64,000 bases of DNA from Symsagittifera roscoffensis (Eukaryota > Xenacoelomorpha > Acoela > Convolutidae): positions 34,878,540-34,942,539 of the forward strand of contig NC_087063.1 of assembly GCF_963678635.1 (NCBI RefSeq), read 5' to 3'. The notes under the pieces are model-generated. The model had not been told where the DNA came from, did not search any database, and saw only the letters and a list, made by a program, of their open reading frames with translations. Below are positions 11,801 through 23,800 of this stretch, one piece after another (the first letter of the stretch is position 1; each line of letters begins with the position of its first letter). The translations under genes and the position numbers were made by a program.

Positions 11801-14800
11801 TATTCAAACTAAGGCCCTGCATGTGACAGTCAATCAAACCGCTCATATTTTCAGACCAAAAAGTTTCTTCATAAAAAGCATCATCCAAAACATAAACTAT
11901 TGCTAAAACTTAGCAACTACGCGATTTAAGATATTTGACGATCAACGTCCCTAGACCTTATTCTTATACTTGGGACATGCCAGAAAATAGCGTAGTCACA
12001 ACAAAAAGTTTTTCTCAAAAGCGAAATTAGATAAGTACGCTAACAAGTTCGGCCATCCTCAAAATCAGATACTGCGTGAAGAAATGAGACCAAATGGTTT
12101 AAGTCTAACTTTTCATAATTATTGCTAGCAACAAGAAGTTTGCAGTAAATCAGGAGCTTAATATGGAACTAATTTTGAGTCTGTAGTCTCTTCTTTTTTC
12201 TTGTTCAGGCAGTTTTGATATCAATTTTGGTAAATCCAGAACTAACTACGTCAAAAGAGAATTTTTTTATAAAACACTGATAATGAGAAGAATCAAGCAT
12301 AGATGAGATGAAACTTTTGATGTATCGGTGAGGTATAAGCAAGGTTACTTGCCTCTACTGACTTTCTGAAAATAATGACAAACAAACATCGGGATCCTTT
12401 TTGGCGCCATGTAGTAGCCAATGAAACTGATTATGAATTTCATCTGGGGGTAAAGTTAGATTTTGAAATCTATTTCAATACTAAACTAGTCGGACAGTCT
12501 GGCATGAAACATCAAACTAAATAGAACTAAATAGATCTCAAAAATCAATAAAATGATGTGTGTTTAATAACACAAAGTTACCAGCATACAAGCTAACTGG
12601 TAGCCGATCTATGTTTTGGGACACTGACGGAATAGTTACTTGGCTATACCACTGCCCCAAAAAATTTCGTCTCTAATACTGTTCTTCTGAAATGGCAAAA
12701 ATTATTTGCCTACCCTTTTACCGGCTAAACTTTTTTCTTTGCCACCGAAATACCTTGCGTTGTTGGCTACAAAAAAAAAATTCAACTTGCTGTCATTGAT
12801 AAATAATCTTGTTACCATTTCATGCCGACTCCAATTAAAAGCAAAATTTCGAAATTTTGTTAAAGTTTGGGGTCCACATGAAATAATTCATATTACAGAG
12901 TATGTCACTGATACTAACAATGACACCAAATAGACATTAAATTTTCCATAACTGTTTCAAGAATAAATATTTTAAAGATCAAAATAATCTGTGGAAAATC
13001 AGGAACATAACGCTAAAAGAATATGTGGTCAAATCTGGATAGAACCGAATAAATTTTTTTTCAACCTAGATGATGAAATGCCTCACAAAAAAATTAGAAA
13101 AAACTGATGATCAGTGACAAGGAAAAGAAAAAAAGAAATTAATGAACTTCATGAGCAAATCATCAACCACGCGTTAAAAAGTTTTATGTTTGACTTTTCT
13201 GGACTTAGAGTCTTAGAGTTTTGAACTTCAATTTTTTTTTGAGTAGTGTTAGTAAAAGAAATGAAAGCACAGGTGGAACAACTGTTTTTCCATAAAAATG
13301 AGTGAATTGTAGCATTTAACAAAAAAAAACTATTTTTTTTTTCAGATTATTGCCTTTTTTTGTCGACTCGACCTATTCATACTTAGAAAAAATAACAAAT
13401 TCTTCCTTTAAATTAGGAAATTATTGTGATTGAGGATTGAGTTTATGCCTATTCAGTTTAAAGATATTTCCAAACTCATTATTTGATTTTTTTCAGAACA
13501 GATATTTTATGTTTCTTTTTTTTTCCCTCAAACCAACGCTCAAGTTTTAAGAAAGCGGCAAGATGGATAGTGTTTTGTCATCTATACTTTCAAAATAAAA
13601 TTCAGATAAATTCAGCGACACTAAAACCGACTGCTATTTTTGTGAGCAAAAAACACCGGTCTTTTTTCTATAAATTTGGTTAAAATCTTTTAAAGTGTAA
13701 ATTAAATTGCAGCTGCAAATCAAATCAGTTGCCTTGATTTAAATAAAAATTGATTTTTTCTGAAAAACAAAAAAAAATTGAAGTCTACACTTTGTGATGT
13801 AAGACAGGGTTGATGTCGACCGTAGGCGTTCGATAAAATTATCAGGTGCACAGTTTTGAATCATTATTTGTGCTGGCTAAACAACCGGCCCGATTTTTTA
13901 TTCGCCTCACATTTTCGGTGACAAACTGTGGAAACCAAAAAAACCAATTTCAGTAAGCTTTGTAATTTTTCTGATTTTAATTTGCTGTTAAATTCTGATA
14001 AAATACTTTTTTGAGGCAAATGCGATCCAATAAACAAAAATGGAATCCTGATTAATTTAAAACACAAACCAGAAAATCAAAGAACACTACCCTTCCAAGA
14101 AAACAACACAACACAGGACGAGCCAGAAGCAGAAGGTCTAAAGTGCAGATAGAGTCGAGAAATCGAACCTTCTAGAGCCGGATTTCAACTCGAAAAGTTA
14201 ATACAGTGACTAGAACACGAGACTTCTCTTTTCCCCAGTAAGATCACAAACTGTTGACAAGTCTAAGAATATGATCCACCCAAAGGTAAATAGTATTAAA
14301 ACTTGTTGTTCCTTTGCGTTATACAAACTGTATTTATTTAACCACTGACCATACTCATCAATTTATATATTTTTAAACCAATGTTTTAACTTTAAATCTT
14401 GTCAAGGTTTTTAACGATCTCAGTTGAGACTTATAATTTTGAACTAGATTACTAAGCAATGAACCAGCAATGACCACTTAGTAAAGAACAAGCTTGTTAA
14501 ATGTTTCAAGGAGGTCCAAATTTATCTTGAGTCCCAAAAATCGAAACACAAGTCAATCACCTCTGCCTAATACTTATTTTTTTTTAAAGTCAGGGAGCAT
14601 TTTTGAAGCTACTATATCGAAGATGCCTTTAAGCATGATTTTTTACATGAAGATAACAAAGTTTTTAGTAAAAAAAAATCTCATTAGGTGCCTAATGTGT
14701 TTTTTGGTTTCGAAACTGATGAAATTTTCAAATAAAATGTTTTTTTTTTGTGAAAGTTTTCGCGTCTTGTACAATTGGAAGTAACAAATTATGCTCATTT

Positions 14801-17800
14801 CTTTCAGTAGGTCATCTCTTGCATCAAAAATTTGGAGTCTTTTCAGATTGGAATAATTTTTGAGCCTGATTAGTTCACTGCGCACTCTAAGCGTTATAGG
14901 AAAATCCCTCGAAAATAGCAACTAAAAAGTCAAAACTTGCTTGAAGAAAAAATACTACCCTGAACACAATTATTCCGTCACTTTCTAGACTTGCCAAAAT
15001 AGTTTGACAATAATAAATAAAGTATGCTAAGCTTGAATAGAACATGCTATAGTTTTGACAAAAATTGATAGAATATGCTAAGCAAGTGACATGGCTGTGT
15101 ATAAACAAAAGCAATTTGAACCTGATAGATAATTGAACTTTGCAAAGATAGAAAAAACCAGCTCTTGAGTCTTTTTGCAAAAAAATTCACTGGTATTGTG
15201 AGAAGAAAAATCTTTTTAAAAAACTCATTGGCTGACATCTTTGGAATAGCGAATAAGAATGTATTCTTTAAAGTTGGTTTGTACTCGATATTGTAATGTT
15301 ACCTATGACACATGTGAGTAGGGAAACGACTGCGCCTGCCCCTAAGATGTAGAAGACGCCTGCCACATTGTCCAGCTCAATCCCCTCCGCACTCTTTGTC
15401 GCAGACCCCTTGTCCTCCTCTGTACACGTAGTGGAGCCTAAAAAATAAAAGCTCTTCGCGCTATTAAAAATAATACACTAATTTTTAGATTGGTCATTGT
15501 GGTCAAAATTATTTAAAAAGTTTTTTAAAATGGAGCTTTTGCAATTGTTTTGCAAAAAAACGCATGCGGCGCGGAAATTTATGATAAAATATGGTTCTTA
15601 AACTGTTGAGAGCTGAAAAGGTCAGCCAGATATAACAAAAATCTGATAATCTTTCCCCCTCGCCAAAATTCTAGACCTGCTCCTGAGTTGAATACTACTT
15701 CCAGGTCTCTATCCATTAGAAAAGCGCAATTTTGAAACTTGAGTGACTAGATATGGAATGATGAATTGTGACTCACTCTCAAACCACTTCTGCTTAATCT
15801 TGTCAAGTTCGCCCGACTCCTGCAATCGGAGGATGGAGAGTGTGATTGTCTCCCTGTAGGGGGCTCCCTTGGGCACTGCGAATGCGTAGTTCTTCTTGTT
15901 GAACGGCTTCCCCACCACCTGCAGCTTATGACAGTTCTGCTTGCGGTGGAACTAGAACAAAAAACACAAAAGATAACACAGACACAAACAACAATGTTAA
16001 GAAAAAGCTAAAAGTCAAACGAATTTTGATGCTCATCAGTCCAAATGTCTATGTCATGTGGTACCTGACGACTATCACCTCTACAAATTTCCAAATTGTG
16101 GTGTAAAAATGCAAAGTAAGATAAAAAGTGAAACAGGAACTCACAATTTAACTGGTCTGAACAGCGGCACATTAGATCATTCTGATCTTGGTCGTATTTT
16201 CAGTAGTCATAAGTTTGTTTTGCGAATTTTGACTCAAAGCAAAAAAATAACTGCCACCACTCATTCGATTGGTTGATACAACTTTGCAGCAATTTGTACG
16301 GAGGACGCCGCGGGTGAATCGATGCGACTCGCTACGAATCTAAGAATCAATGGCCAGTGCGTTTAGTCGTATCTTGGCGTAGAGGGTAGGCGGGAGGGAG
16401 GACGGGGGATGGGGAGGGGTAAGGTGTTTTGGTGTTGTGTACCTGAAGTACTGGGTCGTCCCAGAGGAATGCGTACTCGCCGTTGAGCACCAGGTGAAGC
16501 CCCTCCTCTTCGTCCCGCACCATTGGCGTCGGCTCAGTCTCACTCATGTACGTCCAGATCCGCTCATACAACTGGTCCATACCCGCCTGGTCTACAGCTC
16601 ACACACATCACATCATTTAGCAACAGACATTGCATGTGTGCGATAAGTAACAACTTTAGTTATGCCTTGCCTTCCTTAGTTATGAAAAAAAATGCAAAAT
16701 TAAGATTAAACATTACCAAAAGAACCACTCTCAGACGACATGCTCATAAGAAAAAAATAACTTTTTCTCAAGTGAAATTAACATAAACTTAAATTATGTA
16801 GAAATTACCGTAAAACCAACGTAAATATTACCTCAATTGTTTGTATTTATTTGGCTTAATCTTAACATTTTTGTTGTAGCAAATGGATTTAGAGAGTGAG
16901 AAAGGGCGTAGTTTGTGGTGTATATTACTGACCGCGGAAGAAGTACTGCAGACTGGAGTCTGCCACTGTGCCATATCTCATCTTGTGCTGACTGGCCAGG
17001 TCCTCCAGACTCTCAATGGGGGTCTCCATTCTGGTCACAGTGAGGAAGGCGGCCAGATTGGCAGTGTAAGTGGCCACTATGATGAGACTGAAGAACCACC
17101 AGAACGTGCCCAGTATTCGCCCACTCGTAGTCACAGGAGTAGCATCTCCCCCTGCAGTGCACAGGCTAATCATAACGACCCGGATCGATATTAAGCGTCA
17201 TGCGACAACTCGCATCAAAAGACAACTTGCAATAATAGACAACTCGTAACAAAAAAGAACTCGCCATATACTCACCGCCGCAGTTGTGCCAACGTGTTGC
17301 GAGCTTGCCAACAGAGGGTAGGATTTAATAAGAAAATTAGCGTAGCTGGTCCACTGGCGATTTTAATTCAAAATTCTTCCGTTACAAATTAATTTTCAAA
17401 CTAGCAGGTTGTCTTTTGCTACCTGTTCCTGTTGTGTTTTGTTGCGAGTTGTCGCGGTACGGTTATTGCTCTTTTTTGGCGCGCGTTGTCTAACATCCTC
17501 AAATCGACATTAGATTTAAAAAATTTCGTAACAATTTTCAAACTTTGTGAGTTGTCGCTTTCCTTAAATTTTGCAAGTTGTCTTTTGTTAAGAGTTGTAT
17601 TTTGTTGCGAGTTGTCGCGGTATCGATATTCTAATTTCTAGTTGACGAGACATTCTAGTAGTCGAGACCACAATATTCTAACTGGACGTTATGGTTCGAC
17701 CAAAAATCGATTGTCGCTATGAAAGTCGATACAATAGCGTTCTAACGATCATGGAGCGGATTTTAGAGTCGATATGAAAGTCGATACAATAGCGTTCTAA

Positions 17801-20800
17801 CGATCATGGAGCGGATTTTTGATGAAATGATGGCAGCCTTTTGATAGAACTACCAAGTGGTTTCGATCAGCAGAAACATTTCATTGGCAATGCCATAAAT
17901 CTTTGCGCAATTTAAGATGGCATTAAACTTTATAATTTCTATGTATATAAGTAATGATATACATAAAGGTAATATATTTTTTCTTGGTTATTTTGCATAT
18001 TTTTAAACTATTTTTTTCGAAGACCCAAATTTTTGGAGTGAATACATGAAACAATTATCATCTGTCTAGAAAAGAAGATCTGACTCATTGGTTACCCTGT
18101 TGCATGAGGGAAGCGAGGGCGAACCACATGGCGTTGTTGAAGTTGAACTCCTCTGAGCCGAAGAGGTTGAAGCGACTGAAGGGACTGAGTTGGGAGAGGA
18201 CGAACAGCAGCAGACCAATCAGAAAGGTGGCCACACAGATCGAAATCCACACCTGCAGACACCATCACACTCGGTATTCGCTCATTTTGATGACCACCGC
18301 CCCGCGCCCCCCAAAAAGCTTGGTTTTTAGTCAAAAACGAACCTTCCAAAAACCGCCTTCAAAAATGCCAATTCATCCAAAAAATCATCTGAGGCAGGGG
18401 CGGATTTAGGGGGGGGGGGGGCGGACGCCCCCCCTCCCCTCAGGGATTTGACCCCCTGCCGACCCAAAGGGTCCCCCCTTTGATACTTTTTCAGAAATCC
18501 ATTTTTGGCCGACCGACCCTAAAATTTTTCTAAAGGCGCCTTCGGCGCCAATAAATGCTATTTTTGAGGGGGAGCGCGCGCCAAAAAAACGCAGTCAAAA
18601 TTTTTCAAAAAATGCCCAAAAACGGCTTTTTTGACTGTTTTTTCAAAAAAAATTTGCCTGCGGCGCAAAAAATTTTTGCCAAAATAAGGGCAAAACAGTG
18701 CTTTAGGAGAGCGCGAAAAATAAAAATCAATTTGGTCGACCTAAGAAAAAAAAAAAGGTCGTCAAAATTTTGGAAAATTTTTTGAAAATCCGCCCCCCTC
18801 GAGAAAATCCTAGATCCGCCCCTGATCTGAGGCACAATTTTTTTTGCGAAATGTGGTAATGCTAGCCTCGGTTAGGCTGTGCTCCAAAAACGAAAATGTC
18901 TCGTCTGAAAGAAACTTTGTAAAAATTGTTCATCCAGACCCCCTCAAAAAATGCGTGGACAGATGTGGGCTGGTAACCTGCACTGTGAGTGGCTTGAGGA
19001 ACCCAAATACGTTGTTGGTCTTGTGTGGTTTGGAGATGAGGATGGACACCCCATAGTCCATGTAGGAGGCGGAGAAGTCCACCACTATCTCCCGCTCATA
19101 ATTCCTGATCATCCCAGCCACCGCCATGTCCGCCTTCTTCTGCAGAATGTCTCCTAAACAGACATGCGTCGACACAGGTATTCTTAATCTCATTCACTAG
19201 CTGCCACTTGCACTGTGGACTGATAGAATCCCTCTAAAAATATCCCTTGCTTAAAACATTTTGAAGAAAACCGACATTTTTGCCAACATAGTTATTTTGG
19301 GCCGACAAAAATTATGTCGTGTTGTGATTTGTTTTAGTATCTTAGATGACCTTCGGTATTTAATTATTACCTGTTAACCAATTTAGTTACGACCATTGGT
19401 CGATATAATCGGAAGTTCAGTTGTTCTTTTAACGTTCTTAATTCAAATACTTCCTTTTATTCGTTTTAGTCTTTTTAAGTGTATGTACAGTAATTGTATA
19501 TATATAAACATTGAATTAGAATAGTTTATTATGGCGCAGTCTAATGATTCGAACGTGCGTGGAATTCCCCATTTTGGCCTAATCATACACTAGAACCACC
19601 GCATGCCTGGTCCCAATGGCGCGACCAATTCCAATTGGCGATCATTGCGAAAGAAAACCTGGATTTAGAGAGTCTGCATGGACCAGAGATACCAGAGACT
19701 CAAATTCCAATCTTGGAACAAGCAACAGGCAGCGAGTCGGACGTGGAAAAAGCCAACAGAGAGAGCAGAAACAAAAACACGATGAAACAGTATGAATCCG
19801 CCGAAGAGAAGCGGATCAACGAAGAAAAGAGGAAATTTAATGGAATGAGACGAACGGAGGCGGACAAGAAACTGCGATCAATTTTATTCCTAGCCTTAGG
19901 GAGCGAAGGAAAAAGAGTTTTTACACAAAAGAACCCGAGAGTCAAGATTCTAGCAATATCGTTCTCCGAGTTCTGGACTCTATTAGACGCAGCATTTAAC
20001 AAACCGCCCAACACTACGTTCGAAAGATATAAATTATTAAATCGAAAACAGAAAGATCGCGAGTCGTACGAACAATTCTGGGGAGCAGACGGACCTGGCT
20101 AGCACGTGCAACATCAAGCAATCTGACGAGGCGGAATGGATAAGGGACATCTTCATCTGCAATATGAAGAACACAGATACCCAGAGGAAGCTACTATCAG
20201 CAACCATAAGCCCGTCGGAAGCACTTAATCAAGCCTTAATCAACGAAAAGGGATATTTTAACCACCAGAAACTGGCAAATATGTCACGGTCGTCGACCAA
20301 CTGGACAACTTTTAAATCTTTTAATAATCACAATCAGATCAAAAAGGAACCAAGCCTAAACATCGAACGGAGTAACTCGTGCATGAAATGCGGGAACACA
20401 TTTACGAAAGGGCACTTAAACGTCTGCCCAGCGAAGGAAATAACCTGTAAAAATTGTAATTATAAAGGACACTTCGCCAAATTATGTAAATCACGCAATA
20501 AGAGACCAATTGTAAATACTGTATCAGATAATTATGTAAATAATGATAATTGTACATACGCTCCTCCGGAAAACTCGTGGATGGAAGACCTAGAATCTTG
20601 CGATGTTATAAATGCGTGGAACGAGTACGGACAAAGTGACGATGACGATTTCTCGGTGTTGAGCGTTAGAACTATTTACGACAAAAACGGTCTCGAAACA
20701 AAGAAACTCCTGAACCTAGGCATCGGCTGGGATATGATTGTAAATATGAACATACCTGTAGATTCAAAAAGCCCTGTAAGTTTTTTAAAATAGAATGTAA

Positions 20801-23800
20801 TACACGAAATTAAACTGAGATACCCGAACCTCAAGATACACCCAGTTGAGAAAAGAATAAAAGACCTATACTGCGGATTCACCAACGATACGATCAATAT
20901 CTTGGAAAAAAAATTGTCAGAACACAGTCCAATGGGTGGATCAGCGAAGATACCCCTTTCTTCATAACCGGTGGACACGAGCGAAACATTCTCGGGAACG
21001 ACAATTCACCCAAGCTGGGCATAGAAATATCACAGAGGAAATGCTCCCAACCAATCTGCATGGTCAATCAACCCACACTCGAGAGTGAGTACAAAAACTC
21101 ATCTTCTTTATCTGACAAGATTTTTAACGAGTTCAAAGATTTATTCACTAGAGTAGGGAAAATACCCAACGACCGAAAGGTAACTCACTTCCACTCACCT
21201 TTTAAACCAATACAGTCCAAAGGGAGAAGTGTCCCACTATATTTACTTGCGGGAGTGAACGAAGAATTAAAAAGAATGGAAACAGAAGGTCACATAGTAA
21301 AACTAGAGAAATGCGATGAAGATTGTTTTATCAGCCCAATTGTGATTACTCGGAAAAAGGATACCTCGATAAAACTGGCGTTAGACTCCAAGTTATTAAA
21401 CGATCAAGTTTTTAAAAATAAATACCAAATGTCAAACATCCATGAGCTGATTGATAACGTGGCTCTTCAAATTTCAGAAAAATCCAACGGACGAGCTTGG
21501 TTTAGTAATCTAGACCTGAAAAACGCTTATAGTCAACTTAAACTATGCGAACAAACAAGTAAACAGTGCAATTTTAGCATAGTAGGCGGTGAAATTACCG
21601 GAACGTATCGATTTTTAACGGGATTTTACGGATTGGGAGACATGCCCAACGAATTCCAACGGGTCATGGACTCACTGTTGAAAAATATCCCTTTCGCAAA
21701 TTGTTACATAGATGACATCCTGGTAGCCTCGCGTGGAATTTTGGAAGAACAAAAATCAATAGTGTATAAAATTTTATCAATATTATGCGCATTTTTTATA
21801 TCCGACATCGAGTGGCTTGGCTTCAAAATCTCCGTTGATGGATTACGACCATTGGTCGGTAAAGCAGACGCAAAAAAAAATTTGCCAACCCCGAAGAATA
21901 TCTCCGAACTATGGGGGAAATGCGCATTTTTTAAATCCGACATCGAATGGCTTGGCTTCAAAATCTCCGGTGATGGAGTACGACCGTTGGTCGGTAAAGC
22001 AGACGCAAAAAAAAATTTGCCAACCCCGAAGAATATCTCCGAACTACGTTCATTTTTCGGCTCGATAAACCAATACGTAAAATTTGTTCCTAAATTTCAT
22101 CTTTAAGTTCCCCCCTTCGACCACTACTAAACAAAAAATTGGTCTACAAATGGGACATGAACAATTCCATAGCTTTTGAGAAGTTAATAACGGAAATTGT
22201 AAATATCACAGAAAACAGCCACTTCGATATAAAAGAGAAGACAAGACTGAAAACGGATGCTTCACATAACGGACTAGGGGCGACCCTAGAACAATTACAG
22301 GACAACCAGTGGAAAACAATCGCGTTTGCATCCAGATTTTGAAACAACCATGAAATGAAATATTCTACCAACGAATTGGAGTTGCTGGGAGTCGTATGGG
22401 CAACAGAACATTTTAGAAACTACCTGTACGGAACGGAATTTCAAATAGTAACAGACCATAAAGCATTACTATCAGCACCTTTGGCAAATCAAACAGACAT
22501 TTACCATTCAATTTTAAAAATTCTCATTTACCAGGAAAGGACATGGGCTTTACAGACCTTTTATCTCGACTTCCTTCTGGCAAAGCCCTTCCAATTATGA
22601 CGACGAATTTATAGTCGCTTCAATCGACAAAAATGAGAACTTTTTATTGAATAAACAATATTCTAAAACAAATTCTGTAAATACTGTAGATCGACCAGCG
22701 GTCGCTGTAAATATTAATGCTCGAGTTACTACAATCCCGTCGGGAAATGAAAATTCAAGCGACGTGATTGGTCAGAATCGATTGAATAGCTCTTTAGCTT
22801 TACTTAATCTCAAGATTATTGCTGCTATCATATCTTGTATCGCTCAGTCGATCAAAATTTGTCACAATCAACATTCTCGAACAGCAAATTGCACCACAAA
22901 TTGTCAACCTGTCGATAATTTGAAATTTCATTTTAAAAGTATTACCTTTTCGGACAAAGTCCTTTTACATTTTTTATTACTAAACAGACAATTAATACCA
23001 TCTAGCAAGAAACGAATAGAACTCCCAATGGATAAAGTAAATGAACCGCTACTGATCATCCCGGAAGAACATAATATCGCCCTCAAATTCAGAGACAATC
23101 AACTTCCACCCGACCACGCAGACCTCGTAAGAAGATACAAGGCTGACTTAAACCTACCAATTTCCCCGATTCACCCGGAAAACCACTGCTCAAAGAAATT
23201 GCTTCACATTATGACCAGGGAAGACAAGGTGCTGTGGACAATCAAGAGGAAACGACCAATGGGAAGACACGGAGCATACATGAAAATTTATGCCAAAGAT
23301 CTGCATAAGAAGGACGAGCAATTTTTCTTGTACAATAAATTAGTAGTACCGGCTACTATCAGGGGAACCTTTAATTCGATGCTACATGAGACGCATCCTG
23401 GACAATTTGGGACGAAATCTCTTGCCGAATACTTGTGGTGGCCGCACATTTATCGGGAAATTTACCGGGAGAACATGTAGCCAATGTCTAAGGGCGGGTA
23501 AGAACATTAAAGTGTTACTAGGTACCGATAATATTTCGAAACTCCCGACGTTGACATTCGCGAACGAAGAAATTAATCTGGACTTTGCGGGACCGTTGGA
23601 CGCGTTCTGGGGTAACAACAAATATCTCCTTCTTTGCATTGACAGTTATACAAAGTTTCCTTCGGCCAAGACTGTTAACAACACTTCTACGAGAAATGTA
23701 ATTTCATTTTTAAACGATTACTGTCACCTACACGGTTTCCAAAGAAAAATTAGGGTTGACCATGGGTCATGCTTCTTATCACATGATTTCAAAAACTTCT

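Noticed and set aside
18555-18785. Small open frames within the hAT MITE
   Set aside because: Lys/Phe-rich translations of A/T runs with no transposase similarity.
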